Counted from the stretch's first letter, positions 7,325-18,289 are shown. The stretch: 64,000 nt of DNA from Streptomyces sp. HmicA12 (GCF_000373565.1 NZ_KB891797.1:62001-126000), one strand, 5' to 3'. The notes: generated by a model not told the origin, from the letters alone. A program made the numbers and translations.

Positions 7325-8797
7325 GTGTCCGCCGTACCCGACGCGTCCGTCGATTCCCGTACCGCACCCGCCGCGCCCGGGGCCGGGCCGCGCAACCGCT
7401 GGCTGGCCCTCGGGGTCATCGCCACCGGGACCCTGATGATCATCCTCGACGGATCCATCGTCACCGTCGCCATGCCGGCCATCCAAAGCGACCTCAACTT
7501 CACGCCGACCGGCCTGAGTTGGGTGGTCAACGCCTACCTCATCGCCTTCGGCAGCCTGCTGCTGCTCGCCGGGCGGCTCGGTGATCTGATCGGGCGCAAG
7601 CGGATGTTCCTCGCGGGCACCGTCGTCTTCACCGCGGCCTCGCTGCTCGCCGGGGTCGCCGCGACGCCCGCCGTACTGCTCGCCGCGCGGTTCCTTCAGG
7701 GCGTCGGGAGCGCCATGGCCGCCGCCGTCGGACTCGGCATCCTCGTCACGCTCTTCGCCGATCCGCGCGAACGGGCCCGCGCCATCGGGGTGTTCAGCTT
7801 CACCGGCGCCGCGGGGGCCTCGATCGGGCAGGTCCTGGGCGGCGTACTGACCGACGCCCTCGACTGGCACTGGATCTTCTTCATCAACCTGCCCCTCGGC
7901 GCCGCCGTCCTCGCCCTCGCCGTGCCCGCGCTGCCCGCCGACCGGGGGCTCGGACTGCGCGCCGGAGCGGATGTGTGGGGCGCGCTGCTGATCACCGCGG
8001 GGCTGATGCTGTCCATCTACGGCGTCGTCAACATCGAGGCGTACGGCGCCGGTTCGCTGCGGGCGGGTGGCCTCGTCGCCGTCGGGATCGGACTCGTCGC
8101 CGCGTTCGTCGTACGGCAGGCCCGGGCCCGTACGCCGCTCATGCCCCTGCGCATCCTGCGCTCGCGGGCCGTGGCCGGTGCCAACATCACCCAGGTCCTC
8201 ACCCTGGCCGCCATGTTCGCCTTCCAGGTGCTCGCCGCGCTCTACATGCAGCAGGTCCTCGGGTACGGGGCCCTGGAGACCGGCCTCGCGATGCTGCCCG
8301 CCGCCGTGCTGATCGGGGCCGTGTCGCTCGGCGCCTCGGCCCGCCTCGCCACGCGCTTCGGCGAACGGACGGTGCTGCTCGCGGGCCTGGTGCTGCTGGC
8401 CGGAGCGCTCGGGTACCTGGCGCGGGTGCCCGTACAGGGGCAGTACGTGGCCGACCTGCTGCCCGTGATGCTGCTGATCTCCGGCGGCGGGCTCGTCCTC
8501 CCGGCGCTCGCCGGGCTCGGGATGTCCGCCGCGAGCGAGGAGGACGCGGGGCTCGCCTCCGGCCTCTTCAACACCACGCAGCAGATCGGCATGGCACTCG
8601 GCGTCGCCGTCCTGTCGACCCTCGCCGCATCCCGCGCCAACTCGCTCATGGAGAGCGGGAGTTCGCGCACGACCGCGCTCACCGAGGGGTACCGGCTCGC
8701 GTTCGGCGCCGGGGCGGGGCTGATCGCGGTGGCGTTCGTGGTGGCGCTGGTCGTGCTGCGGCCGACGCAGGCGGAAACCGCGCGCTCCGCGAGCTGA
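7325..8797 (+). CDS. DHA2-type (EmrB/QacA) MFS drug efflux transporter
   Basis: The 490-residue protein has about 14 predicted membrane helices and typical DHA2 motifs: LDGSIVTVAMPAIQ in helix 1, WVVNAYLIAFGSLLLLAGRLGDLIGRKR (motif A) after helix 2, and a motif C-like GAAGASIGQVLGG. Such pumps export drugs and dyes with proton antiport. GTG 7325 is preferred to GTG 7289 because GGAGGA lies 8-9 bases before it and the extra residues are not membrane-like. It is divergent from a MarR repressor, which probably controls it. Confidence 0.9.
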   Translation: MSAVPDASVDSRTAPAAPGAGPRNRWLALGVIATGTLMIILDGSIVTVAMPAIQSDLNFTPTGLSWVVNAYLIAFGSLLLLAGRLGDLIGRKRMFLAGTVVFTAASLLAGVAATPAVLLAARFLQGVGSAMAAAVGLGILVTLFADPRERARAIGVFSFTGAAGASIGQVLGGVLTDALDWHWIFFINLPLGAAVLALAVPALPADRGLGLRAGADVWGALLITAGLMLSIYGVVNIEAYGAGSLRAGGLVAVGIGLVAAFVVRQARARTPLMPLRILRSRAVAGANITQVLTLAAMFAFQVLAALYMQQVLGYGALETGLAMLPAAVLIGAVSLGASARLATRFGERTVLLAGLVLLAGALGYLARVPVQGQYVADLLPVMLLISGGGLVLPALAGLGMSAASEEDAGLASGLFNTTQQIGMALGVAVLSTLAASRANSLMESGSSRTTALTEGYRLAFGAGAGLIAVAFVVALVVLRPTQAETARSAS

Positions 8798-8829
8798 TCG
8801 ACGCACTGATCAACGCACTGATCAACGTA
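8794..8829. repeat. Three tandem 12-bp units
   Basis: The units ctgatcgacgca, ctgatcaacgca and ctgatcaacgta follow each other without gap. The first overlaps the stop codon of the efflux gene and the array ends 29 bases before the next start. It may be a regulatory array for the PPOX gene or simple slippage. Confidence 0.6.
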
Positions 8830-8858
8830 CGGACCATTGCTGCTGAAGGAGAGTTCCC

Positions 8859-9308
8859 ATGGCCGGCCCCGAACCTCGTTCGCTCACCGAACCCGAACTG
8901 CAACAGATCCTGGAGGAAGGGCAGTTCGGGACGCTCGCCAGTGTCCGTGGTTCCGGGCATCCGCACCTGTCCACGGTCCTGTACCGCTGGAGCCCACAGG
9001 AGCGCCTGCTGCGGATCTCCACGACGGAAGGACGGCTCAAGCCGCGCCAGTTCCGGGCCGATCCGCACGCGGCGCTGCATGTCAGGCGGGACGACTTCGC
9101 GTTCGCCGTCGCCGAGGGCGAGGCCGAGGTGAGCGCGCCGAGTGCCGAACCCGGGGACGCGGTGGGGCGAGAACTCCTTGCCATGGCGCGGGAGTTCGTC
9201 GAGGACAGCGGCGAGGAGGAGTTTCTGGCGGAACAGGTCGCCGAACGGCGCGTCGTCATCCGGATCAAGGTGACGCGGTTGTACGGGACCGCGCTCGACG
9301 TCGCATAG
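8859..9308 (+). CDS. PPOX-family (pyridoxamine oxidase-like, probably F420-dependent) oxidoreductase
   Basis: The 149-residue protein has the split-barrel flavin/F420-binding layout: FGTLASVRGSGHPHLSTVLYRW near the N-terminus, then RISTTEGRLKPRQFRADPHAALHV. Proteins of this size in actinomycetes are usually F420- or FMN-dependent reductases acting on small molecules. GAAGGAGAG lies 6-7 bases before the ATG. It follows the efflux gene by 61 bases in the same direction, so co-transcription is likely. The substrate cannot be told from sequence. Confidence 0.8.
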   Translation: MAGPEPRSLTEPELQQILEEGQFGTLASVRGSGHPHLSTVLYRWSPQERLLRISTTEGRLKPRQFRADPHAALHVRRDDFAFAVAEGEAEVSAPSAEPGDAVGRELLAMAREFVEDSGEEEFLAEQVAERRVVIRIKVTRLYGTALDVA

Positions 9309-9375
9309 CGGGCGGGTTCGCGCGGCGCGGACATCGGGTGGACCGGACTCGAACCCCGTCCCTACCGTGACGCGC

Positions 9376-9939
9376 ATGATCTCTCCAGCCGTACGCCTGC
9401 GACCGGCCCGCCCCGATGACGCCGAACCGGTTGCCCAACTCCACGCCCGCAGCTGGCGCCTGCACTATCGCGGTGCCTACTCCGATGCCTATCTCGACGG
9501 TGATGTCGTCGCCGACCGGCTGGCCGTGTGGTCGGCGCGGCTGGCGGAGGCCGGGCCGGGGGCGGAGACGTTCGTCGCCGAGGACGACGGCGGGCTCGTC
9601 GGGTTCGTGCACGTCGTGTTCGACCACGACGAGCGCTGGGGCAGCCTGGTCGACAATCTGCACGTGGCCCAGGAGCGCAGGCGTGGTGGTGTCGGCGCCC
9701 TGCTGCTGACCCGGGCGGCCGAGGCCGTCGCCGAACGAGCGGCCGGGCGGGGCCTGTACCTGTGGGTGCAGGAGCAGAACACGGCGGCGCGGGGGTTCTA
9801 CCGCGCGATGGGCGGTGCGCAGGTGGAGACCGTGGCGATCGCGCCGCCGGGCGGGGTGCCCGAGTGGCTGAACGGGTCGCCGCGGAAGCTGCAGATGGCG
9901 TGGGAGGACGTGAAGTCGTGCGAGGCGCGGGTGAGTTGA
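9376..9939 (+). CDS. GNAT-family N-acetyltransferase
   Basis: The 187-residue protein begins with VRLRPARPDDAEPVAQLHARSW and has the acetyl-CoA loop in the RRRGGVGALLLTRAAEAVAER segment (the Q/RxxGxG/A motif) and a terminal NTAARGFYRAMGG block, all standard GNAT features. GTG 9367 is an alternative start giving three more residues. The acceptor is unknown; resistance acetylation of an amine or N-terminal protein acetylation are both possible. It is followed 66 bases later by an MFS exporter gene in the same direction. Confidence 0.85.
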   Translation: MISPAVRLRPARPDDAEPVAQLHARSWRLHYRGAYSDAYLDGDVVADRLAVWSARLAEAGPGAETFVAEDDGGLVGFVHVVFDHDERWGSLVDNLHVAQERRRGGVGALLLTRAAEAVAERAAGRGLYLWVQEQNTAARGFYRAMGGAQVETVAIAPPGGVPEWLNGSPRKLQMAWEDVKSCEARVS

Positions 9940-9996
9940 GCTGAGCGGTGGCGCGGAAAACCCTTGGCGGGCCGCGCCGAGTGGTCTGTACCTTTT

Positions 9997-10010
9997 CGCA
10001 TCGTGATGCG
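9997..10010. promoter_or_regulatory. Palindrome overlapping the start of the second MFS gene
   Basis: CGCATC GT GATGCG is a perfect 14-bp palindrome whose right arm contains the ATG at 10006. A -10-like TGTACCT lies just upstream (about 9987-9993), so the gene may be leaderless with an operator over its start. Confidence 0.4.
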
Positions 10011-11457
10011 ATCTGCGCGGTCCGAGCCGTCCGAGCCGTCCGAGCCGTCAGAGAGGGCTGACGGGCTCTTCTCCCGTACGTATCTGCCCGCCACCGCCAG
10101 TTTCGCCGCGGTGATGTTCCTGACCGGGTTCGCCGCCCTCGCCGTGATGCCGATGCTGCCGCTGGCGGCCCGGGATCTCGGCGGGGTCGCCCTGTATCCG
10201 CTGGTGGCCGGGGCGTTCGTCGCCGCGAGCCTGCTGGGCGGGGTGCTCGGCGGGGCGTGGGCCGACCGGTCGGGGGCGCGCAGGCCGCTCATGGCGGGCG
10301 TCGTGCTCACCGTCGCCACGCTCCTCGTCTCCGCGACCAGCACCACGATCTGGCAGCTGGCGCTCGGGCGGTTCACGGACGGGATCGCGGCGGGGCTCGT
10401 CGCCGTGTCGGTGAACGCGGCGATCGGGCAGTCGTACCCCGATCACGTACGGGCCAGGGCCCTCGCCCTGATGAGCACCTGCTGGATCGTGCCCTCGCTC
10501 GTCGGGCCGCCGCTGGCCGGGCTCGTGGCGGCCTGGTCGTCGTGGCGGACCGTGTTCTTCGGGCTCGCCGTGCTCACCGTGATCCCCGCGGTGGCCGCCG
10601 TGCTGCTGCTCCGGGGACAGCCGTCGCGGGCCGACGCCGTGTCCGAGGGGCCGCCGCCCCGGCCCGCGCTGCCGGCGGCGGTCGCGGTGAGCCTGGCCGC
10701 GGCGCTGACCCAGTACGGCGTCTCCGCGTGGGACGTCACGCACGTGCTGTGTACGGGATCCGGGCTGGCCCTGCTGGTCTCCTTCGGGCCGCGGCTGCTG
10801 CCCCGCGGCACCTGGCGCGCCGCCCGTGGCCTTCCGTCGACGGTGCTGCTGCGCGCCCTGACGTCGGGCGCGTACTTCACCCTGGAGGCGTTCGTGCCGC
10901 TGATGCTGACCACGGTGCGGCGGGTGCCGGGGGTGGTGACCGGGCTCGCGTTCACCGGCGCGGCGATCGCCTGGGCCGGGGCGTCCTGGCTGCAGGGACG
11001 GCTGCAGGACCGGATTCCGCGGCACCGCATGGTGAGCGCGGGCGCGGCCGTGATGGGCGTCGCGGTGGCGATCGCCGCGCTCTGCACCCTGCCCGCGGTG
11101 CCCGCCGCCGTGGCCGTGGCCTCGATGATCCTGGCCGCCGTCGGCATGGGCGGGGCGGCGCCGTCCCTGACCCTGCTCTCCCTCGCGCACAGCCCTGCGG
11201 ACCGGCAGGGCGCGGCGAGCAGCGCGATGCAGACGTCCCAGAACCTGGGCCAGACGCTGGTGCTGGCCGTCGCGTCCGGCCTGTTCAGCGCGGTGACAGC
11301 AGTCGCCTCCGGTCAACTCCCGGCCTTCGCGGGGGCGTTCGCGCTGTTGCTGCTGCCGGTCGCGGGAGCGGTGTCGCTGGCCGCTCGGGCGCGGGTTGCC
11401 GTGACGGGCGGGGCGGCTTCGGCCGCGGGTGCGGCGCCGGTGCGGGTGGTGGGGTAG
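10006..11457 (+). CDS. MFS transporter (12-helix, Bcr/CflA or sugar-efflux-like)
   Basis: The 483-residue protein has about 12 hydrophobic helices, motif A as LLGGVLGGAWADRSGARRPLMAG after helix 2, and a positively charged middle loop (LRGQPSRADA). Residues 7-17 are a short SEPSEPSEPSE repeat encoded by tandem 9-base units. TTG 9964 would extend the protein but gives a non-membrane leader; ATG 10006 is preferred. The likely role is export of a small molecule. It follows the GNAT gene directionally and ends at a repeat-rich convergent gap. Confidence 0.85.
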   Translation: MRSARSEPSEPSEPSERADGLFSRTYLPATASFAAVMFLTGFAALAVMPMLPLAARDLGGVALYPLVAGAFVAASLLGGVLGGAWADRSGARRPLMAGVVLTVATLLVSATSTTIWQLALGRFTDGIAAGLVAVSVNAAIGQSYPDHVRARALALMSTCWIVPSLVGPPLAGLVAAWSSWRTVFFGLAVLTVIPAVAAVLLLRGQPSRADAVSEGPPPRPALPAAVAVSLAAALTQYGVSAWDVTHVLCTGSGLALLVSFGPRLLPRGTWRAARGLPSTVLLRALTSGAYFTLEAFVPLMLTTVRRVPGVVTGLAFTGAAIAWAGASWLQGRLQDRIPRHRMVSAGAAVMGVAVAIAALCTLPAVPAAVAVASMILAAVGMGGAAPSLTLLSLAHSPADRQGAASSAMQTSQNLGQTLVLAVASGLFSAVTAVASGQLPAFAGAFALLLLPVAGAVSLAARARVAVTGGAASAAGAAPVRVVG

Positions 11458-11490
11458 GGCGCGGTCGCGTCTGCCGGGTTTCCGTTTCGG

Positions 11491-11520
11491 GTGCGGGTGC
11501 GGGTGCGGGTGCGGGTGCGG
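11491..11520. repeat. GTGCGG microsatellite, five copies
   Basis: Five perfect hexamer copies lie in the convergent gap after the MFS gene. They are non-coding on the plus strand and probably arose by replication slippage. Confidence 0.85.
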
Positions 11521-11524
11521 CTCG

Positions 11525-11618
11525 GTGGGGGCTGGTCGCGCCCCGCGGCGGAGCCGCTGGTCGATACAGCCCCGCGCCCCTGAGGCGCGGGGAACTGCGC
11601 GAGAAGCCCCACCGGCCG
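11525..11618. terminator. Convergent-gene hairpins from a dispersed repeat
   Basis: CCCCGCGCC (11570-11578) and GGCGCGGGG (11584-11592) form a perfect 9-bp stem with a 5-base loop, nested inside a weaker outer pairing between the GGTGGGGGCT and AGCCCCACC ends. The element resembles those at 6.63 and 53.93 kb and lies between the ends of the MFS and UvrA-like genes, which fits a bidirectional terminator. Confidence 0.55.
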
Positions 11619-11682
11619 TCAGCCGGGAAACAAGCGAACCCGGCAGACGCGACCGCCCCCTACCCGGCCACCCGCACGACCG

Positions 11683-14151
<2,469 letters not shown>

Positions 14152-14198
14152 CTGTCTCGTCTCTCCATCGGTCGGGCGGGCGGTGCCGGTCCCGCGGG

Positions 14199-14546
14199 TC
14201 AGCTGTCCTGGAGCACACCGAGGACGTTGCCGTCGGGGTCGGTGAAGGTGGCCACGAGGCGGCCGCCGCCGACATCGTGCGCGGGCTCCTTCACAGTGCC
14301 ACCCGCGGCGGTCACCTCGGTGAGCTTTGCCTCGATGTCCGGTACGTGCCAGTAGGTCACCGGGGCCGTCATGCCCTGCGCGGCGCCGCCCGGGACGAGC
14401 CCGATGTGCTGCCCCGCGACCTCGAAGCCGACGTAGTACGCCTCGTCGACCTGCGGCGCGGTGCCGAGCAGGGCCGCGTACACGTCCTTGGCCTTGGCGA
14501 CGTCGGAGACGGGGTGAAGGACGGTCTTGATGCCCTGGTTCGTCAT
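14199..14546 (-). CDS. VOC-superfamily (glyoxalase/bleomycin-resistance fold) protein
   Basis: The 115-residue protein has one complete VOC module: KTVLHPVSDVAKAKDVYAAL at the start, GLVPGG, the YWHVPDIEAKLTEVTAAGG helix and the terminal ATFTDPDGNVLGVLQ strand with the usual DPDGN. VOC proteins bind metals and small molecules or sequester antibiotics. GGGAG lies 5 bases before ATG 14546, which decides the start against a longer frame from 14684. It probably forms an operon with the UvrA-like gene downstream. Confidence 0.85.
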   Translation of the reverse strand: MTNQGIKTVLHPVSDVAKAKDVYAALLGTAPQVDEAYYVGFEVAGQHIGLVPGGAAQGMTAPVTYWHVPDIEAKLTEVTAAGGTVKEPAHDVGGGRLVATFTDPDGNVLGVLQDS

Positions 14547-14678
14547 GATTACTCCCGGAATTCTGGTTTTCGTGCGGTGTGGGTGCCTACGAAGAACGCT
14601 AACCGTGGCCCCGCCACAGCGCTTCTCGATTCCTGACCGCTTGCATCGCCGCAGGTCAGAGCCGTGTTCGGGCGGCTC

Positions 14679-14705
14679 TGTCACAGCCGCGGGCGCTGCG
14701 GTGTC
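14679..14705 (+). promoter_or_regulatory. Probable ECF41-type promoter of the sigma factor gene
   Basis: TGTCACA at 14679-14685 and TGTC at 14702-14705 are separated by 16 bases, close to the TGTCACA / CGTC signature reported for promoters of ECF41 sigma factors. It lies 94 bases upstream of the sigma gene start, which fits autoregulation. The -10 matches CGTC at three of four positions. Confidence 0.5.
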
Positions 14706-14798
14706 TTCATGCCGGACGGCCGAACAAGCACGCTGTACGTCGTCCCTGCGTCCCTACGTCCCCACGTCCCCACGTCCCCACGCATGAGGAGCTCGGAC

Positions 14799-15674
14799 AT
14801 GACAGAGGAGCCGCAGGACCCGTTCGTGGTCCACCGGAGCCTTCTCTTCACCGTCGCCTACGAGATGCTCGGTTCCGCCGCCGACGCGGAGGACGTGGTC
14901 CAGGAGTCCTGGCTGCGCTGGTCCGCCGTGGACCGCGCGCGGGTGAGCGACGCGCGCGCCTATCTCGTACGGATCGTCACGCGGCAGTCCCTGAACCGGC
15001 TGCGCACGCTGTCCCGGCGCCGCGAGGACTACGTGGGCGAATGGCTTCCGGAACCGTTGCTGACCAGCCCGGACGTCGCCGAGGACGTCGAGCTGGCGGA
15101 GAGCGTCTCCATCGCCATGCTCACCGTCCTGGAGACCCTGGGGCCGGCCGAGCGCGCGGTGTTCGTGCTGCGCGAGGTCTTCGACCTGCCGTACGAGGAG
15201 ATCGCCGCGGCCGTCGGGAAGTCCACGGCCGCGGTACGGCAGATCGCCCGGCGGGCCCGCGACCACGTTGCGGCGCGCAGGCCGCGGATGCGGGTGGAGC
15301 GGGCGGAGCGGCAGGCGGTGGTGGACCGGTTCCTGGCGGCGCTGCGCACCGGACGGCTGCAGGAGCTGATGGAGGTTATGGCACCGGACGTGGTCATGAT
15401 CACCGATGGTGGGGGAGTGGTGGCCGCCGCTCCGGCCCCGCTGCACGGCGCGGACCTGGTCGCCGGGATCCTCGCGGGCGCGCACGCCAAGGTGACCGCG
15501 CTCGAGATGACGGCCCTGCTCCTCAACGGCGAGCCCGCGGGCCGCGTCGACTTCGACGGCGAACCGTCCACGGTCAGCGTCACGGTGGAGAACGGCCTGA
15601 TCACCCGCATCTACGTGGTCCGCAACCCCGGCAAGCTGACCCGCCTGGACGCCCCGTCGGAGCTGACCAGGTGA
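14799..15674 (+). CDS. ECF sigma factor, ECF41/SigJ type
   Basis: The 291-residue protein has sigma region 2 (YEMLGSAADAEDVVQESWLRW, residues 21-41) and region 4 (AERAVFVLREVFDLPYEEIAAAVGKSTAAVRQIARRAR), then a 110-residue SnoaL-like C-terminal domain. Three ECF41 hallmarks are visible: WLPEP in the linker (82-86), DGGG in the extension, and NPGKL near the C-terminus (consensus NPDKL). In this group the fused C-terminal domain replaces an anti-sigma factor. ATG 14799 is chosen because GAGGAG lies 8 bases before it; ATG 14784 is possible. The usual ECF41 neighbours (carboxymuconolactone decarboxylase, oxidoreductase, epimerase) are absent. Confidence 0.88.
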   Translation: MTEEPQDPFVVHRSLLFTVAYEMLGSAADAEDVVQESWLRWSAVDRARVSDARAYLVRIVTRQSLNRLRTLSRRREDYVGEWLPEPLLTSPDVAEDVELAESVSIAMLTVLETLGPAERAVFVLREVFDLPYEEIAAAVGKSTAAVRQIARRARDHVAARRPRMRVERAERQAVVDRFLAALRTGRLQELMEVMAPDVVMITDGGGVVAAAPAPLHGADLVAGILAGAHAKVTALEMTALLLNGEPAGRVDFDGEPSTVSVTVENGLITRIYVVRNPGKLTRLDAPSELTR

Positions 15675-15798
15675 CACGCCTGAACGTCGCCGTACGGGGC
15701 GGTGGGTGACGGGGTGTCAGAGCAGGTCGGGGGCGTTGTCAGTGCCTCCTCCTAGAGTGAGAACGTCACTCGGGGAGCGTCGAAGGGGGAGCACAGTC

Positions 15799-16869
15799 AT
15801 GTCCGCAAACAGGTTGGCGAACCGGATCCGGCACAAGGTCAATCACGTCGCGCTGGTCGTGGACTGTTCGGGTTCCATGCGGCCGCACGAGAACCAACTC
15901 GTGCGCGTCGTCGACGAGTTCGTGGCGGGTCTGAAGGCCGAGTCGGACAGCCTCGGCCACGAGACCAGGATCAGTCTCTACTCCTTCGACCACCGGGTGG
16001 AGAACCTGGTGTGGGACATGGACGTGAAGCACCTGCCGTCCATGCGCGGTCTGTACAGGGTGAACAACGGAGCGACGGCGCTCATCGAGGCTTCGCTCAA
16101 ATCCCTGGACGACCTGGGGCACATCTGGGAGGAGTACGGGGAGCACAGCTTCCTCCAGATCGTGGTGACGGACGGCGAGGAGAACGCCTCGGGCGGCGAC
16201 CGGCGGCACGACGGCGACATGCGGATCCTCGGCCCGTGGCTGAAGAGGATCACGGCCACGATGGGCGGGCTCCCGGGCCACTGGACCTCGGCGATCCTCG
16301 TGCCGAACTCGCTGGCCAAGCGGACCGCGCAGAACTACGGATTCCCGGCCGGCAACATCGCGATATGGGACGCGGACTCGCAGCAGGGCGTCGAGGAGGC
16401 GATCGGCACGGTGCGCGCCGCCGCCACCAGCTTCCTGCGCGGCCGTGAGCAGGGCGTGCGCGGCACGAAGAACCTCTTCGCCGTCGGCCAGGACATATCG
16501 GTGGACGAGGTGCGGGCGAACCTGGAGCCGATAGCGGCGGACCGGTACCGGCTCCTGAAGGTCGACAAGGAGATCGCGATCCGCGACTTCGTCAACTCGC
16601 ACCCGGGCGTGACGTACGAGCGCGGGTCCTGCTACTACCAGCTCGGCTCCCGGGTCCAGGTCCAGCCGGACAAGGAGGTCATCGTCGTCGAGAAGGACAC
16701 CGACCGCGCCTACACGGGCGACGCGGCCCGCGCCCTGCTCTTCGGCACGGACATCCGGGGGACCGTCTCGGTGAAGGCGGGCAACAACCCCGAGCTGGAG
16801 GTCTACGTACAGAGCCGCTCGGTGAACAGAAAGCTGAAGCCGAACACCCGCCTGCTCATCACGCTCTGA
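15799..16869 (+). CDS. VWA-domain protein
   Basis: The 356-residue protein begins with a von Willebrand A domain: the MIDAS motif DCSGSMRP (residues about 22-29), a metal-contacting Thr in NNGATALIEA, and VVTDGEENAS as the third MIDAS segment. The C-terminal 130 residues form a second, unrecognised domain with beta character. There is no signal peptide or membrane helix, so it is predicted to be cytoplasmic. GGGGGAG lies about 8 bases before ATG 15799. No MoxR ATPase, the usual partner of VWA proteins, is adjacent. Function unknown. Confidence 0.8.
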   Translation: MSANRLANRIRHKVNHVALVVDCSGSMRPHENQLVRVVDEFVAGLKAESDSLGHETRISLYSFDHRVENLVWDMDVKHLPSMRGLYRVNNGATALIEASLKSLDDLGHIWEEYGEHSFLQIVVTDGEENASGGDRRHDGDMRILGPWLKRITATMGGLPGHWTSAILVPNSLAKRTAQNYGFPAGNIAIWDADSQQGVEEAIGTVRAAATSFLRGREQGVRGTKNLFAVGQDISVDEVRANLEPIAADRYRLLKVDKEIAIRDFVNSHPGVTYERGSCYYQLGSRVQVQPDKEVIVVEKDTDRAYTGDAARALLFGTDIRGTVSVKAGNNPELEVYVQSRSVNRKLKPNTRLLITL

Positions 16870-16985
16870 CGGAGCCTGTGACAGAACGAAGACGTCACGG
16901 AGGACCGCCTGTAACTCGGTGCGAGATACAAATATGTCCGACCGCACGAACGGACCGCGTACCGCGTCACACATGGGGGAACACC

Positions 16986-17663
16986 GTGAAGTACACCCGC
17001 ATCACCGCTCTCGCCGCCATCACCGTCGCCGCCACCCTCTCGCTCACGGCCTGTGGCGGCGGCGACTCCGGCAAGGACTCGTCCTCCAAGGGCACTTCGA
17101 CCTCGTCCTCTTCGTCCGCGGACGGCGGCTCGAAGGCGGAGGCCGGTTCGGAGGCCGGTTCGGAAAGCGGCGCGGAGGCCGGTGACGCGAAGTCGGGCTC
17201 CGGGAAGAACAGCACGGCGGCGGGAGCGGCGAACGGCGCGACGAACACGAGCGCGAAGGTCACGTTCTGCAGGACGGAGGACCTGGCCATCGACGCCCAG
17301 TACGCCGCGGCCGGCGCGGACGAGGGCAGGATCAACATCACCATGATCAACCGGGGTTCGACCACCTGCTCGGCGACGGGCTTCGCGGGCGTCGACATCA
17401 AGGACGCCGACCACACCTCGAGCCCCATCGCGCGCGGCCAGGCCCAGCCGCGCATCACCACCCTGAAGCCCGGCGCCGCCGCCGTCTTCGACCTGGCCTA
17501 CACCGTTGACAACTCCGGCGACAGCCTTGCGTCCCCGACCAACATCCTGGTGACGCCCCCGAACGAGACCCACACCGTGACCCTGGACTGGCCCGAGGGC
17601 GCGGGCGCGATCAAGGGCGCCTACACGGACGTCGAGGTCTACCCCACGCACACCACCGAGTGA
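16986..17663 (+). CDS. Secreted lipoprotein with DUF4232 domain
   Basis: The 225-residue product starts with a signal peptide ending in the lipobox LTAC (Cys23), followed by about 60 residues rich in Gly, Ser, Ala and Glu (a flexible tether), then a beta-sandwich domain typical of Streptomyces DUF4232 proteins (CRTEDLAIDAQY at its start, NRGSTTC in the middle). It is anchored to the outer face of the membrane. GTG 16986 is preceded by GGGGGA. The stop codon lies inside the left copy of the 28-bp direct repeat that flanks the Tn7-like element, so the element sits immediately behind this gene. Confidence 0.8.
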   Translation: MKYTRITALAAITVAATLSLTACGGGDSGKDSSSKGTSTSSSSSADGGSKAEAGSEAGSESGAEAGDAKSGSGKNSTAAGAANGATNTSAKVTFCRTEDLAIDAQYAAAGADEGRINITMINRGSTTCSATGFAGVDIKDADHTSSPIARGQAQPRITTLKPGAAAVFDLAYTVDNSGDSLASPTNILVTPPNETHTVTLDWPEGAGAIKGAYTDVEVYPTHTTE

Positions 17664-17686
17664 GCGAGTTGGCGCGTGGGGCAGTG
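17659..17686. repeat. Left copy of 28-bp imperfect direct repeat flanking the Tn7-like element
   Basis: This copy matches 24005-24032 at 26 of 28 positions; both start with AGTGAGCGAGTTGGCGCGTG. It overlaps the stop codon of the lipoprotein gene, so it looks like the original chromosomal copy. It could be a duplicated target or an attachment-site-like sequence. Confidence 0.7.
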
Positions 17687-17690
17687 TCCG

Positions 17691-17786
17691 GTCTCGCTGA
17701 GGATGAGGCAGGTTGATGCTCTGACCTGGGGTGCCTCAAGTTGAGTGAGACGCTTCTGGAGATTCCGTCTCGGTCAAGATGAGGTG
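17691..17786. repeat. Left-end transposase-binding repeats (3 copies)
   Basis: Three 20-bp sites match the consensus GTCTCGCTCAAxATGAGGCA: 17691-17710 (plus), 17732-17751 (minus) and 17767-17786 (plus). They have the spaced layout of the TnsB sites in the Tn7 left end. The innermost site overlaps the last codons of the HxlR gene. Confidence 0.75.
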
Positions 17787-18187
17787 TCTGGCCTTGAATA
17801 AGGGGGCGTGTTGGCCGGCTCGGTCGGCGGGTGGTGCGCTTCGTGGGCGTCGATGAGTTCGTCCAGGTGTGCCTCTGCCCAGGTGCGTGCCGCGTCGAGC
17901 AGGTCAAGGAGACTCCGGCCGAGCGAGGTGAGTTCGTATTCGACGTGGCGGGCGGGTCGGGCGTGGACCGTTCGGACGATGAAGCCGTCACGTTCCAGCG
18001 CCCGAAGAGACTGTGTGAGCACCTTGGACGTGATGTTCCGCAGTGGGACCCGTAGTTCGGAGAACCGGCGGGGGCCGTCCTCAAGGCACTGGATGATCAT
18101 CCCGGCCCATTTGTCCCCCACTCGGAAGGGCACCAGGTCAGAGGGGCAGAGAGGGTCGAACATCTCTGGGTCCAGGGGCTTGGTCAC
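17774..18187 (-). CDS. HxlR-family transcriptional regulator (transposon cargo)
   Basis: The 137-residue protein has the HxlR winged-helix core: DKWAGMIIQCLEDGPRRFSELR, then ITSKVLTQSLRALERDGFIVRTVHA and VEYELTSLGRSLLDLLDA. HxlR proteins often sense reactive electrophiles and control a neighbouring oxidoreductase, which matches the divergent NAD(P)H-binding gene. GTG 18187 is preferred over ATG 18223 because the latter would lie within the operator-like repeat. The last codons (after TEPANTPPYSRP) run through the innermost left-end transposase site, so this C-terminus may have been altered when the element was assembled. Confidence 0.85.
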   Translation of the reverse strand: MTKPLDPEMFDPLCPSDLVPFRVGDKWAGMIIQCLEDGPRRFSELRVPLRNITSKVLTQSLRALERDGFIVRTVHARPARHVEYELTSLGRSLLDLLDAARTWAEAHLDELIDAHEAHHPPTEPANTPPYSRPDTSS

Positions 18188-18213
18188 AGCGCCACCGTAG
18201 TGCGGTATCCAGG

Positions 18214-18237
18214 AGGTAACCATGAGTGTGGCTACCT
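18214..18237. promoter_or_regulatory. HxlR operator candidate
   Basis: AGGTAACC (18214-18221) and GGCTACCT (18230-18237) pair at 7 of 8 positions around an 8-bp spacer, in the gap between the divergent hxlR and oxidoreductase genes. Paired GTA/TAC half-sites are common in HxlR operators. Confidence 0.5.
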
Positions 18238-18289
18238 TGCTCGGGCATGTCAGCGGACAGATCTTCTTGAGACGCGAGCGAGGTAATCC

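Noticed and set aside
11491..11520. GTGCGG hexamer array as a regulatory element
   Set aside because: It lies downstream of both convergent genes and is best explained as a microsatellite.
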